Origin: Lacisediminimonas profundi
Lineage (GTDB): Bacteria; Pseudomonadota; Gammaproteobacteria; Burkholderiales; Burkholderiaceae_D
NCBI RefSeq assembly: GCF_008831265.1
Contig: NZ_VTTH01000004.1
Span: forward strand, 390,623 to 454,622
Direction: 5' to 3'
DNA length: 64,000 nt
Below are positions 8,211-17,354 of this stretch, in pieces (the first letter of the stretch is position 1; every line of letters starts with the position of its first letter). Below the pieces are notes generated by a model that was not told the DNA's origin, made no database searches, and saw nothing but the letters and a program-made list of their open reading frames with translations. The position numbers and the translations under genes were made by a program.

Positions 8211-10238
8211 TCAGTTCAGGCGCTTGAAGCCGCCGTGGCAGACCGGCCCCTTGAGCAGGGCCGACACGTCGCGGCCGTCCTCGCATTCCCTGATTAGTTT
8301 GAACAGGGGATCCAGCGCTTGGAAGTATCCGTCCAGCACTTCGGGTGTGTGTTCGGTGCAGACGTACACACTGTTGGCGGCGAGGTATCCCTTGGCCAGC
8401 ATTTCCTGCGTGACCAGCGTCTTGTATGCCAGTGCATTCGGGCTGCGGAAAGTGTAGCCGGTCAGTGCCGGGAGTCCCCAGTGGTCGACCTGCAGACCAT
8501 GCTTGTCCGCCAGTTCCTGCCAGCGGCGACGAATCTCGAGGCCGGTGGCAGTAATCGTGTCCCACGATTTGACGCGTTCCATTACCTCCAGGGTCGCCAG
8601 CGCGGCCGTCGGGCCAATGCGTTCGGTCCAGAATGTGCTGCTGATGAAGGTGGACTGCGCCGCTTCCATGACTTCGCGTCGTCCGATTGTTGCCGTAATC
8701 GCATAGCCGTTGCCCATGGCTTTGCCGAACATCGCCATGTCAGGCTCGACGCCGTATTTCTTGTGCAGGCCGCCGAAGGTCTCGCGAAATCCGGATGTGC
8801 ACTCGTCGAAAATCAGGACCATGTTGCGTTCGGTCGCCAGCTTGCGCACTTTGTGCAAGAAGTTGTCTTCCGGCCCCATGTTGCGCACGACTTCCATCTT
8901 GATCACGCCGATGTCGTGCTTGTTCACCAGCGCTTCGAGTTCCGCGAAGTTGTTGTAATTGAAGGGGAAGACGGTGCCGCGCAGGTTTTTCGGGACGCCC
9001 TTTGGTTCCAGGCCGGGAAGCAGATGGCCGGCCAGGTTTTCGTCGTCGCCGAGATTGGCCGACAAGTACCAGTCATGCCAGCCGTGATACCCGCACACGG
9101 CAACGCCATCTTTTCCGGTCGCTGCCCGTGCGATGCGAATGGCGATTGCATTCGCTTCGCCGCCAGACCGGGCGAAGCGCGCCATGTCAGCCCATGGATG
9201 CAACTCAATCAGCTTTTCCGCCAGGTAGACTTCTTCCGGGCAGTTGAATGTCGACATGTTGCCGGCGTCGATCGTGCGCCGCACGGCATCATCTACCTCC
9301 GGATGTCCGTAGCCCAGGGTATTGGTGCCAATACCCATGATGCACATGTCGATGAATTCGTTGCCATCCATGTCCCAGACCTTGCAGCCCTTTGCTTTGC
9401 TGAAATAGGCGGGCCACTGCTCCGGAAGGAACATCTCCGCCCGCTTGGACAAGAGCATGTTGCCGCCCGGGATGATTTGCTTGGCGTGTTTCCACAGTTT
9501 CTGACCGGTACCCAAGAGTGCTCCTTCGTTGCGGATAAGTTGCTGGTTGGCGGCGAACAGTTGCGGCTGGCTCTGGTGCAATGCCAGAACTTCACGCCAG
9601 CCGAAATGATCGTCAGGAGAAAAATGCCGGAACACCGCATTGACGACGTCGAAGTCCGCCTGTTCGTCAACGGTCCAGCGCAGGCTGGAGAAGTCTTTGT
9701 CATTTTCCATGTTCCCGGTCCGGAATTTCCCGGACTCGCGAACGTAAGGGGTAACGTGCTCCAGGTCCGAGGACTTGTCCGATTCGAGCAAGGCCTGTTC
9801 CAGTGCTTTCACGCTCACGACTTCGATATCGAGGCCATCCGGAAAGGTGGGCGGACTCGTGTTGGTGAAATAGTCCACCTCCGAAGTGCGGAATCGCCGG
9901 ATACATTCATCCACCAGTTCCGGGTCTGTCAGCGGGCAGTCGCCAGTGATGCGGACCACAACGTCAGCCTGGTGCTTGCGCGCGGCCTGGACGAATCGAT
10001 CGAGGACATTGTCTTCACTGCCTTGTTCGCAGGCGTACCCCAGTTCCCGGACATGATCGACCAGTGGCTGGTTGCGCGGATCGACGGATGTCGCCAGCAC
10101 GATTTGTGCGAGCTCGCGCGAGCGCGAAAGCCGGTCAAGCAGCAACTCGATCATCGGCACGCCGGCGATCGGTTTCATGACCTTGTTGGGCAATCGGGTG
10201 GAGCCCATGCGGGCCTGGACAATGGCAACGACTTTCAT
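8211..10238 (-). CDS. fusion: SpsF-like cytidylyltransferase + class III aminotransferase
   Basis: A 675 aa two-domain protein. Residues 1 to about 235 are an SpsF-type nucleotidyltransferase (KVVAIVQARMGSTRLPNKVM, VRITGDCPLTDPELVDE, SSLRWTVDEQADFDVV). This domain could supply CMP activation, since no separate pseF is present. From about residue 255 to the end is a PLP-dependent class III aminotransferase related to glutamate-1-semialdehyde aminomutase: FARSGGEANAIAIRIARAAT, GYHGWHDW, LIFDECTSGFRE, and FGKAMGNGY with the probable PLP lysine near residue 508. Its ATG overlaps the stop of the aldo/keto reductase by 4 nt. The substrate of either domain is inferred only from the operon. Confidence 0.85.
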   Translation of the reverse strand: MKVVAIVQARMGSTRLPNKVMKPIAGVPMIELLLDRLSRSRELAQIVLATSVDPRNQPLVDHVRELGYACEQGSEDNVLDRFVQAARKHQADVVVRITGDCPLTDPELVDECIRRFRTSEVDYFTNTSPPTFPDGLDIEVVSVKALEQALLESDKSSDLEHVTPYVRESGKFRTGNMENDKDFSSLRWTVDEQADFDVVNAVFRHFSPDDHFGWREVLALHQSQPQLFAANQQLIRNEGALLGTGQKLWKHAKQIIPGGNMLLSKRAEMFLPEQWPAYFSKAKGCKVWDMDGNEFIDMCIMGIGTNTLGYGHPEVDDAVRRTIDAGNMSTFNCPEEVYLAEKLIELHPWADMARFARSGGEANAIAIRIARAATGKDGVAVCGYHGWHDWYLSANLGDDENLAGHLLPGLEPKGVPKNLRGTVFPFNYNNFAELEALVNKHDIGVIKMEVVRNMGPEDNFLHKVRKLATERNMVLIFDECTSGFRETFGGLHKKYGVEPDMAMFGKAMGNGYAITATIGRREVMEAAQSTFISSTFWTERIGPTAALATLEVMERVKSWDTITATGLEIRRRWQELADKHGLQVDHWGLPALTGYTFRSPNALAYKTLVTQEMLAKGYLAANSVYVCTEHTPEVLDGYFQALDPLFKLIRECEDGRDVSALLKGPVCHGGFKRLN

Positions 10239-11104
10239 AAGGAATTCCAGCGTGATGGATTGATGAGGTCCGGATCCTCACTGCCCAGCAGGGGCGGTGG
10301 CAGGGGGCCGGGCGCCGCGGCCGCTTCGAGGATCTCCACCAATTGCAGCGGCGATTCCACGCCAACGATGACGCGGCTGACTTGTGGATGCGCCAGGGCG
10401 AATCCGAGGCAGGCACGCAGCGGGGATAGGCCGGTGGCGTGGAGCCACTCGTCCCACTTTTGCCAAAGGGTGTTCCATCGCTGGAATTTGGCGGGCCGCT
10501 CGGCACAGCTCATCAGGAGCAGGCCTTGCAGGAATATTGATCGGACATGGATTTCGATACCCGACTTGTGCATTTTGTCCAGCCACCCGCTTGCCAGCAA
10601 GCGCCGGTCGACGATATTGAACGGCGCCTGGACAAGATCAACAGGGTAGGCGGGCAGGATGGCGTCCAGTTCTTCAGGGCCGTAGACGGATATTCCGATT
10701 TTCCCGATTTTCGATTCCTGCTTCAGTTGCCTGAGGCATTCATGGACGGCTTTGCCGTGCGGCCCGAGCAGCACGCCCGGTTGATGCAGCAACAATCCGT
10801 CCAGCCTGTCCAGCCGCAGCCGGCTGAGGGATGTCTCCACGGATTCCCGTACCCAGGCTGTGGCATCTGCTCCATCAGGAAAAGCAGGCAGCTTGGAAAT
10901 GACCTTCCACTCCCCGACACCGGCCAGCCCAAGGCGCCGCTCGCTGTCGCCGTACGCTATCGCGGTGTCCAGCGTGTCGACTCCGGCTCGGCGGGCTGTT
11001 TCCAGGATTTCCCGGATCGTCTCGCTGCCGGGCTGCCCGGACTTGTTGGCAATGCCGTAGGGCAGTCCGAACTGGACCGTCCCGAGGGCAAGTCTCTTCA
11101 TCAT
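10235..11104 (-). CDS. aldo/keto reductase family protein
   Basis: Aldo/keto reductase of 289 aa. The TIM-barrel motifs are LALGTVQFGLPYGIAN at the N terminus, GVDTLDTAIAYGDSERRLG with the catalytic Asp and Tyr, RLDRLDGLLLHQPG, and KIGKIGISVYGPEELD. A matching C terminus includes LGFALAHPQVSRVIVGVESPLQLVE. It lies between pseC and the fusion gene, overlapping the latter by 4 nt, so it probably reduces or modifies an intermediate of the nonulosonate pathway. AKR genes of this type are common in such clusters, but the reaction is unknown. The start is either of two adjacent ATGs (11104 or 11101) just after an AAGAGG. Confidence 0.8.
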   Translation of the reverse strand: MMKRLALGTVQFGLPYGIANKSGQPGSETIREILETARRAGVDTLDTAIAYGDSERRLGLAGVGEWKVISKLPAFPDGADATAWVRESVETSLSRLRLDRLDGLLLHQPGVLLGPHGKAVHECLRQLKQESKIGKIGISVYGPEELDAILPAYPVDLVQAPFNIVDRRLLASGWLDKMHKSGIEIHVRSIFLQGLLLMSCAERPAKFQRWNTLWQKWDEWLHATGLSPLRACLGFALAHPQVSRVIVGVESPLQLVEILEAAAAPGPLPPPLLGSEDPDLINPSRWNSL

Positions 11105-11118
11105 CCTCTTGGAACCGT

Positions 11119-12294
11119 TCAGAAAATTGTTTGATGGCCCAGCGGCGACTTCATGTGCTCCACCACTTCACGCTGCTGGTGCGCCTCGAGCCCGGGATAA
11201 AGCGGCAGCGTCAGCGCTTGGGAATAGTAGCGTTCCGCCTCTGGCAGGCTGGTGGTGGCGTGACCGTGCGACCGGTAATAGGGATGGCGATAAACCGGGA
11301 TGTAGTGCAGGTTGACCATGATGCCGTGGCTGCGCAGTCGCTCGAAAACTTCTCGCTGTGAAGCTTTCATCTCCGCCGGATGAATCTGGACCACGTAAAG
11401 GTGGAAAGACGAATGACAGTCCGGATGCTGCCATGGCACGGTCACCGGGCATGATTCGAGCAGCGAATTGTAGCTGGATGCGAGGGCATGCCGCTGCTTG
11501 ACGAACTCGTCCAGCCGCTGAAACTGGCTGATGCCAAGTGCGGCCTGCATGTCGGTCATGCGGTAATTGAATCCCAGGTCGATCTGCTGGTAAAACCACG
11601 GCCCTTCGGACGGCGTGGTCATTTCGGCCGGATCGCGCGTGATGCCATGGCTGCGCAAGCGTTGCATCGATGCGGCAAGCTCGTGGTCGTTCGTCACCGC
11701 CATGCCGCCTTCGCCTGTCGTGACGATCTTGACTGGATGAAAACTGAAGATGGCGATGTCGCTGAAGCGGCAGTTTCCGATCGGCTCGCCCTTGTAGCTG
11801 CCCCCGATCGCGTGAGACGCGTCTTCAATGATGCGAAAGCCGTATTGGAGGGACAGGGCGTGGATCGCTTCCATTTCGCATGACTGGCCGCACAGGTGGA
11901 CGGGCACGACCACCTTCGGCAGCGTCCCGTTCTTTTCTGCGGATTCCAGTTTGGCCGCCAGCGCTGCCGGACTCATGTTGTAAGTCCTCGGGTCGATGTC
12001 GACAAAATCGACTTCGGCACCGCAGTAAAGGGCGCAGTTGGACGAAGCAACGAAAGTGATCGGAGTGGTCCAGACCCTGTCGCCCGGACCAACGCCGAGT
12101 GCAAGGCATGCCAGGTGCAAGGCGGACGTGGCGCTGTTGACAGCAACCCCATACTTGCTTTTGCAGTACTCGGACACTGTGCGCTCGAATTCCGGGACCA
12201 CTGGCCCCTGGGTCAGGAAGTCCGAACGCAATACCGCGATGACTGCGTCAATGTCTGCCTGGCTAATGTTCTGTCGCCCGTAAGGTATCAACAT
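11119..12294 (-). CDS. pseC: UDP-4-amino-4,6-dideoxy-N-acetyl-altrosamine transaminase
   Basis: PLP-dependent DegT/DnrJ/EryC1 aminotransferase of 391 aa that aminates C4 of the UDP-4-keto sugar made by PseB. Family motifs are MLIPYGRQNISQADIDAV, FLTQGPVVPEFE, NSATSALHLACLALGVGPGD, VVPVHLCGQSCEMEAI, IIEDASHAIGGSY, and FSFHPVKIVTTGEGGM with the PLP lysine near residue 193. PseC is favoured over LegC or WecE by the YGRQ start and the overall layout. It is the first gene of the operon in this window, followed by the reductase after 14 bp. The pseB dehydratase that usually precedes it is not here. Confidence 0.88.
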   Translation of the reverse strand: MLIPYGRQNISQADIDAVIAVLRSDFLTQGPVVPEFERTVSEYCKSKYGVAVNSATSALHLACLALGVGPGDRVWTTPITFVASSNCALYCGAEVDFVDIDPRTYNMSPAALAAKLESAEKNGTLPKVVVPVHLCGQSCEMEAIHALSLQYGFRIIEDASHAIGGSYKGEPIGNCRFSDIAIFSFHPVKIVTTGEGGMAVTNDHELAASMQRLRSHGITRDPAEMTTPSEGPWFYQQIDLGFNYRMTDMQAALGISQFQRLDEFVKQRHALASSYNSLLESCPVTVPWQHPDCHSSFHLYVVQIHPAEMKASQREVFERLRSHGIMVNLHYIPVYRHPYYRSHGHATTSLPEAERYYSQALTLPLYPGLEAHQQREVVEHMKSPLGHQTIF

Positions 12295-12298
12295 CCAT

Positions 12299-12820
12299 CC
12301 TTTCGAAGATTCGTGGGAGCCGGGACCGTCCGGCGGGAATTGCTGGGTCCGGCTGCATGGCGCTCACCGGCAATGGCAAGCGTGGGCAAGGGATTCAATG
12401 GTGTTTCCTTGATTCCACGACACGCCACGCTACCGCCCTGCCGTTTCACGTTCAGCAAGCGCAGGCATGTTCACATGGAAATCCGGTTGACCGGAAAACC
12501 GCTGGTCCGGCACGCATGGTGCATCGTGCGTGGTGCGTGGTGGACAACGGCGGGTATGCCGGGACGATGGGACTTGGTCGGTGAAGCAGGCTGGGGCAGG
12601 TCAAGGCAACTGTTGTCCGGCCATCATCGGCAGCGTCAGCCAAGATGTTGCAGTTGAGCAAAAACAGGATGCCTGGACACGCCTGTACGGCCTTTATTCT
12701 TCATTCCACCCGTCGGATCCATTCCCGCCCGATATTACAGCAAAGGAACCCGCCTTCCAAACGGGGCGCATGCTGGGGATCGCATTGAGCCGTTGTTCCC
12801 AGCCGTCACTCAGGACGTGG
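12299..12820. other. intergenic region without a recognisable gene
   Basis: About 520 bp between pseC and the tricarboxylate-receptor gene, both on the minus strand. The open frames here are short and lack family motifs or good ribosome binding sites. The promoter of the pse-type operon should lie at the left end, upstream of pseC. I could not find a convincing -35/-10 pair. Confidence 0.5.
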
Positions 12821-13843
12821 TCAAGGCCTGATATTCCCCTGCCTGACCACCGTACTCCATTTTGCCGACTCGGCCCGGATGAATGCGGCGAATTCCTCGG
12901 GTGACCCACCCAGCACATCATTCGCCTGCTCGGAGATCGCGCGGTGTACCGCCGGTTCCGCCAGGATCTTGTTGATCGCGCGATTAAGCCTCTCCACCAG
13001 CGCTTGAGGCGTGCCCTTTGGCGCGATCACGCCCTGCCAATTGGTTACGATCACTCTCGGCAGTCCAAGCTCGGCGAAGGTCGGAACGTCCGGCAGCAGT
13101 GCCGCGCGCTTCGCGCTCGTGATCCCCAGCGGCCGCAGCTTCCCGGCCCGGATGTTCGGCAATGCCGAGTACATTTGCTCGAACATCATGTCGACATTCC
13201 CTCCAAGCAGGTCCGTTGTGCCGGCCGAGCCGCCCTTGTAGGGCACATGGATCATGTCGATCCCGGCCGCCTGCTTGAGCAGTTCCGCGGACAGATGATG
13301 CGAGCCGCCAATCCCGCCGGAAGCAAATGTCAGCGTCCCCGGCCTGGCGCGTGCCGCCTTCACGATGTCGTCAACGTTCGCAAAGCGGGAGGCGGCCGGG
13401 ACGCACAGCACGAGAGGTCCCGAGTCGGTCAACACGACTGGCGCGAGGTCTGTCAACGGGTCGAATTTCAGGTTGCCGAACAAGGCCTTGTTCACCGCCA
13501 GCGGAGCAAAGCTTCCGATCCCGATCGTGTAGCCATCCGGCGCTGCCCGGGCAACGATCTCGGTTCCGATGTTGCCGCCCGCACCGGGCTTGTTCTCGAC
13601 GATCACGGGCTGGCCCAGTGCGGGCGCCAGATACTGCGCAAGCTGCCGGGCGCGGATGTCGGCGTTCCCGCCCGCGCCATAGGCGACGATCAGGCGGATG
13701 GGCTTGTCAGGCCAGCCGGATTGCGCGAGCAGGGGGCGCGGAAGGATAGAGGCCAGCATGGCCAGCAGCAAGGTCCGGCGCCGCTCCTGTCGCCCGTCGC
13801 GGCCCGGGCTGCCGGTGCCGATGCCGCGTCCTGCCTCAGGCAT
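12821..13843 (-). CDS. tripartite tricarboxylate transporter substrate-binding protein (Bug family)
   Basis: Periplasmic solute receptor of the TctC/Bug family, 340 aa from the ATG chosen here. An arginine pair and hydrophobic segment (RRRTLLLAMLASILPRPLLAQ) form a Sec/Tat-like signal peptide. The mature part has WPDKPIRLIVAYGAGGNADIRAR, GQPVIVENKPGAGGNIGTEIVARAAPDGYT, and VPYKGGSAGTTDLLGG, which are diagnostic. Its start overlaps the end of the FAH-type gene by 8 nt, so the two are one transcript. No TctA/TctB membrane partners are nearby, which is usual for the many Bug receptors of Burkholderiales. The ligand is unknown. Confidence 0.88.
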   Translation of the reverse strand: MPEAGRGIGTGSPGRDGRQERRRTLLLAMLASILPRPLLAQSGWPDKPIRLIVAYGAGGNADIRARQLAQYLAPALGQPVIVENKPGAGGNIGTEIVARAAPDGYTIGIGSFAPLAVNKALFGNLKFDPLTDLAPVVLTDSGPLVLCVPAASRFANVDDIVKAARARPGTLTFASGGIGGSHHLSAELLKQAAGIDMIHVPYKGGSAGTTDLLGGNVDMMFEQMYSALPNIRAGKLRPLGITSAKRAALLPDVPTFAELGLPRVIVTNWQGVIAPKGTPQALVERLNRAINKILAEPAVHRAISEQANDVLGGSPEEFAAFIRAESAKWSTVVRQGNIRP

Positions 13844-14741
13844 CGTCGTGGACCGGATTCTCGAGCGTCCCGATCGATTCAATCTCGATCGTCACCACAT
13901 CCCCATCCTGCAGCGGGCGTGGCGGTTGCATCGCGTAACCGACGCCCGATGGCGTGCCGGTCGCAATGACGTCGCCCGGTTCCAGCGTCAGCCCCGCTGA
14001 AAGCTGGTTAATGACCGTCGGCACGTCGAATATCATGGTCGATGTATTGCTGTCCTGCCGCAGTTCGCCATTCACCCAGAGTCGTATCGTGAGCGCGTTC
14101 GGATCCGGCACCACGGACTTGTGGGCGACCCACGGGCCCATCGGGCAGGTCCGGTCCAGGCTTTTTCCCTTGAACCACTGGCCGTGCTTGCGCTGCAGGT
14201 CGCGCGCGGTCACGTCATTGACGATGGTGTAGCCAAAAACCGCGTCGCAAGCGGCCTCGACCGTCAGGTCTTTTCCGCCGGCGCCGATCACGATCGCCAG
14301 TTCCGCCTCGTAGTCCAGCATGCCGGTCAGGCCGGCATAGGACGGGATGGTCGCGCCATGGCCGATCACGCTGGTCACGGCCTTGGTGAAAAACTCGATG
14401 TGTTCCGGGAAGGTGTCGGGTGCGATCCCCTTCGCAATATTGCCTTCGATGATGTGTTCGCGGTAGTTCCGGCCTACGCAGAAAACATTCTTCGCCGGGC
14501 GCGGGATCGGCGCGAGGAAACGGACTTCTCCAACCGGAATGGAAGCCAGCCCGCTGTGCAGGAGTTCCCTGGCAATGGCGACCCCGGATTCACCCATGCG
14601 CGCAAGTTCGGCAACGTCTGCCGGAGCGGACTCCGGTCCTGTGGGCCATGCATCAGTCAGATTGACGACCGCGGTGCAGTCGCTGTCAGTCGCGCAGCCC
14701 AGGCGTGGGGCACCGTTGTGTTCGAATACGCAGAAGTACAT
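13836..14741 (-). CDS. fumarylacetoacetate hydrolase family protein
   Basis: FAH-superfamily hydrolase or decarboxylase of 301 aa. Conserved features are FCVGRNYREHI, FFTKAVTSVIGHGATI, the metal-binding GMLDYEAELAIVIG (two Glu), GYTIVNDVTARDLQ (Asp), KSLDRTCPMGPWVA, and the C-terminal GDVIATGTPSGVGYAM. Such enzymes act on acylpyruvates or on 2-oxo acids from aromatic catabolism. The linked Bug receptor suggests uptake and degradation of an organic acid. I use ATG 14741 because the longer frame starts at a TTG (14768) with no ribosome binding site. Confidence 0.88.
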   Translation of the reverse strand: MYFCVFEHNGAPRLGCATDSDCTAVVNLTDAWPTGPESAPADVAELARMGESGVAIARELLHSGLASIPVGEVRFLAPIPRPAKNVFCVGRNYREHIIEGNIAKGIAPDTFPEHIEFFTKAVTSVIGHGATIPSYAGLTGMLDYEAELAIVIGAGGKDLTVEAACDAVFGYTIVNDVTARDLQRKHGQWFKGKSLDRTCPMGPWVAHKSVVPDPNALTIRLWVNGELRQDSNTSTMIFDVPTVINQLSAGLTLEPGDVIATGTPSGVGYAMQPPRPLQDGDVVTIEIESIGTLENPVHDDA

Positions 14742-14974
14742 GGCGGCTTGTCGTTTGGTTGAACGCAAGGCGGTTGCCTGCGCTGCAAGATCATAGCGTA
14801 TCAGGCTATATCCGATTTGTGCACCCGGACAGTGCGCTCGCTTTCGATCGACGCACTACCGAACACATGCAGACGTGTCGCTATGTCGGAATCACCAGCG
14901 GGCTAACGATTCTTGAGGCGAGAGGATGGGCGGGGTGTACTGGGCGTCGTCTCACGAACCTGGCATGCGCTCTC

Positions 14975-15283
14975 ATGAAGAATCTGTACCCTAACCTGAA
15001 TGCCCTGTTTTCCGGTCATTTTCACCAGGACTGGGAAGAACAATCGCTCCCTCCCGACGAAATCCTCAGGCGCTACCTGGCCGACGCTTCTCTCCATGCG
15101 CTGTCACTGGCGCTGGCCGAGTTGACGGTCCTTCTCTCTCATTCCCGCGAAGAGAGATCGCTGCGTTCGGCGTTGCTGAGCCTGGGCTGTTTCTACAATC
15201 TGCGTGCTGACGGGATGACGTTCGACGGCTGGCTACGGCGTCTGCAGATGAAACTGCAGACGCATTGCGCGGGAATTCGCTGA
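14975..15283 (+). CDS. CdiI-like contact-dependent inhibition immunity protein (orphan)
   Basis: A 102 aa acidic protein matching the layout of the CdiI_2 immunity family. The N terminus is LYPNLNALFSGHFHQDWEEQ, the middle is a helical LADASLHALSLALAELTVLL, and the C terminus is LGCFYNLRADGMTFDGWLRRL. In this family YPxLxxLFxxYFHQDW is the hallmark. The frame is open further upstream, but the family start fits ATG 14975. No cdiA/cdiB, Rhs or other toxin gene is visible nearby, so it is probably an orphan immunity gene. It is the only plus-strand gene in a 22 kb minus-strand run. Family call from memory of the motif. Confidence 0.7.
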   Translation: MKNLYPNLNALFSGHFHQDWEEQSLPPDEILRRYLADASLHALSLALAELTVLLSHSREERSLRSALLSLGCFYNLRADGMTFDGWLRRLQMKLQTHCAGIR

Positions 15284-15353
15284 CTGGTTTGGCCACGGCA
15301 TCATTCAGCGGCATGAAGGAAGCGCTCTCGCCTGACGATTACGCATGGTCCGT

Positions 15354-17288
15354 TCAATGCGGGTCCGTGATTGTCCACGGAACTTCCTTCATGCCAGCCG
15401 GCACCACAGGCCGCACCGTGATTTCCTGGTGCCCGGCCGTCAGGCCGTACTGTGCGTAGCCGTAATACTGGAACAAACAGTGTTCACCCGGCTGGATTAC
15501 GTCGGCCCACGGCCGTTCGGAAACTGCGGGATAAATGAATGGCTGCGCAAAGCAGGCCTTGATCGGATTGCCAGTCAGCGGCTCTTTGCCCGGCCGGAGC
15601 ACGATGTTGAGGGGAGCCTGGCGCCGCAGTTCCAGCAAGGAATCGACAAGTGCATTGTGCTGCCGCGCATTCGTGCGATGGCTTGCTGCTATTTCACGCG
15701 CGGCTTTGCGTCCATCCGCGATCACCAGCAACAGCACCAGCGGCAGCAACACGAAGTTGACGACCACATTTCCCAGGCCCGGCCGTAGCCGCATCTTCCC
15801 CAAGCCATTGATCATCATGGTCATGACAAATGGCAGTGAAACGAAAAAAGCAATGGCGGAAAAGTAGAAGGCGGCCCCGCCAGGCAGATCGAACAAGCCA
15901 ACGATCAACACGCCAGCAGCCATGGCTCCAAAGGAAAAGAGCGCAGCCGGCGCATTAACCAATGCGCGGATGCCCTGCTTGTGGACATATCCGGCAACGA
16001 CCAGCCAGGCCAGCGAAAAATGCAAAGCCATGAAGCTGGATATCGCGGCCAACGCCCATGCCACCGAAAGTCCCGAGACCGGGCCGGGGCCGGACAGGTC
16101 TTGCACCGTCTTTGCCAGGTCACTGCCGTGCCATGAGTAGACGGGGATGGAGCCGAAGGGAACGATCTTCGTCGGCGCATTGGCGCTGGCGGCATGGAAG
16201 GCCACTAGTGCGGCAACCGCCGCAACCAGCGCGAGCGCCAGCCAGTCGGCAGGAACCCGGCCGCGGCGCAGGATAACAGCCCGTAGCCACCACAAGCCGG
16301 CGAACATGAGTCCAACCGGGGCTTTGGCTGCTCCCGCCAGCCCTGCCACACTCGCCGCGAGGATCAAGTCGGCCGCACTGAGCTTGCGCTTGAAGAGAAG
16401 GGGCAAGCCGAGCATCAGGAACACAAGCGAAACGGTGAACGATTCGGATGCAAGATACGAGTCCCAGAATGCCCATTTCCCGAACAAGCGGGGCGCCAAT
16501 ACCAACAGGAAGCAGGCCAGGGCCCACCCTAGGGGAATATTCCTCGAATCGGTCCGGCCCAGCATCGCGCAACATGCAACGATGGAAAGAACCAGCACAG
16601 GAACAAACAGCATCTGTGGCGCTACGCCATAGACTTCCAGCACGCCGGCACCGGACAGGACGCTGATGCCGGCGACCAGCATGTGGGACAGTACGTGGTA
16701 CGGGGTCTCGACCAGGCCGTGCAGGCCGGTCGACACCAGTCCGTAATTCTTGATCATGGCAGCGATGCTGGCATGGAACAGCATGTCGTAGTGCGCAGCG
16801 CCCGATTGCACCCGCTGGAGCATGTCGAAGAACGTGTAGGTCCCGCCGTGCCCGATGATGACCGCCGTCGCGGTCAAGGCCATCAGCAAAAGCAGCGGTA
16901 TCTCGCGCATGCCAACCCGCAAGAACCGTATGGCATCGACCAGCCCGAAAACCGCCAACAGGTAGAAAAGCGGCGCCAGCCAGTGCCAACTCGCGTTGCC
17001 GATCAGCGCCATCAAGCCAAAGGAAATAACAAGGCCCCAGGCAGCACTGCCGAGTCTCCTGGACAAGCCGTAAAAAACCAGGATCACCGCCAGGCAGGTG
17101 ATGGCAATCGGCGCTGTCTGGCGCAAGACTGAAGCATCCTGCAACAACAGGTTCCCGGCTGCGAAAATACAAATGGCCGTCAGCAGCAGCGCGGCGAATA
17201 GGGTGTTCGACTGATTTTCCGGAAGCGAAATCGAATCCAGCAACTGGCGGTCGTATTTGCCGCCGGCGCGGGCTTGTGTGCACTCCAT
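15354..17288 (-). CDS. large integral membrane protein, GT-C-like
   Basis: A 644 aa protein with about 12-14 predicted transmembrane helices. The first loop-like region contains YDMLFHASIAAMIKNYGLVSTGLHGLVETPYHVLSH, which resembles the acidic/histidine first-loop pattern of GT-C glycosyltransferases (D..FH...I...G...YH). A soluble C-terminal tail of about 100 residues follows the last helix. It sits between two glycan modules, so a role in glycan assembly is likely, but I do not recognise the exact family. It ends 70 bp from the CdiI-like gene, which converges on it. Confidence 0.6.
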   Translation of the reverse strand: MECTQARAGGKYDRQLLDSISLPENQSNTLFAALLLTAICIFAAGNLLLQDASVLRQTAPIAITCLAVILVFYGLSRRLGSAAWGLVISFGLMALIGNASWHWLAPLFYLLAVFGLVDAIRFLRVGMREIPLLLLMALTATAVIIGHGGTYTFFDMLQRVQSGAAHYDMLFHASIAAMIKNYGLVSTGLHGLVETPYHVLSHMLVAGISVLSGAGVLEVYGVAPQMLFVPVLVLSIVACCAMLGRTDSRNIPLGWALACFLLVLAPRLFGKWAFWDSYLASESFTVSLVFLMLGLPLLFKRKLSAADLILAASVAGLAGAAKAPVGLMFAGLWWLRAVILRRGRVPADWLALALVAAVAALVAFHAASANAPTKIVPFGSIPVYSWHGSDLAKTVQDLSGPGPVSGLSVAWALAAISSFMALHFSLAWLVVAGYVHKQGIRALVNAPAALFSFGAMAAGVLIVGLFDLPGGAAFYFSAIAFFVSLPFVMTMMINGLGKMRLRPGLGNVVVNFVLLPLVLLLVIADGRKAAREIAASHRTNARQHNALVDSLLELRRQAPLNIVLRPGKEPLTGNPIKACFAQPFIYPAVSERPWADVIQPGEHCLFQYYGYAQYGLTAGHQEITVRPVVPAGMKEVPWTITDPH

Positions 17289-17354
17289 CGGAATATTGCC
17301 GTCCTTCGTGTTCTTGTCGTTCTATATCGTTGGGCCTGGCGGTTCCTGGATCGC

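Noticed and set aside
8211..10238. Naming this gene pseF
   Set aside because: The nucleotidyltransferase domain is SpsF-like rather than the NeuA-like type of known PseF, and it is fused to an aminotransferase.
8319..10649. 776-aa plus-strand open frame opposite the fusion gene
   Set aside because: It mirrors two well-identified minus-strand genes in GC-rich DNA, has His/Arg-rich composition and no family motif; a shadow frame.
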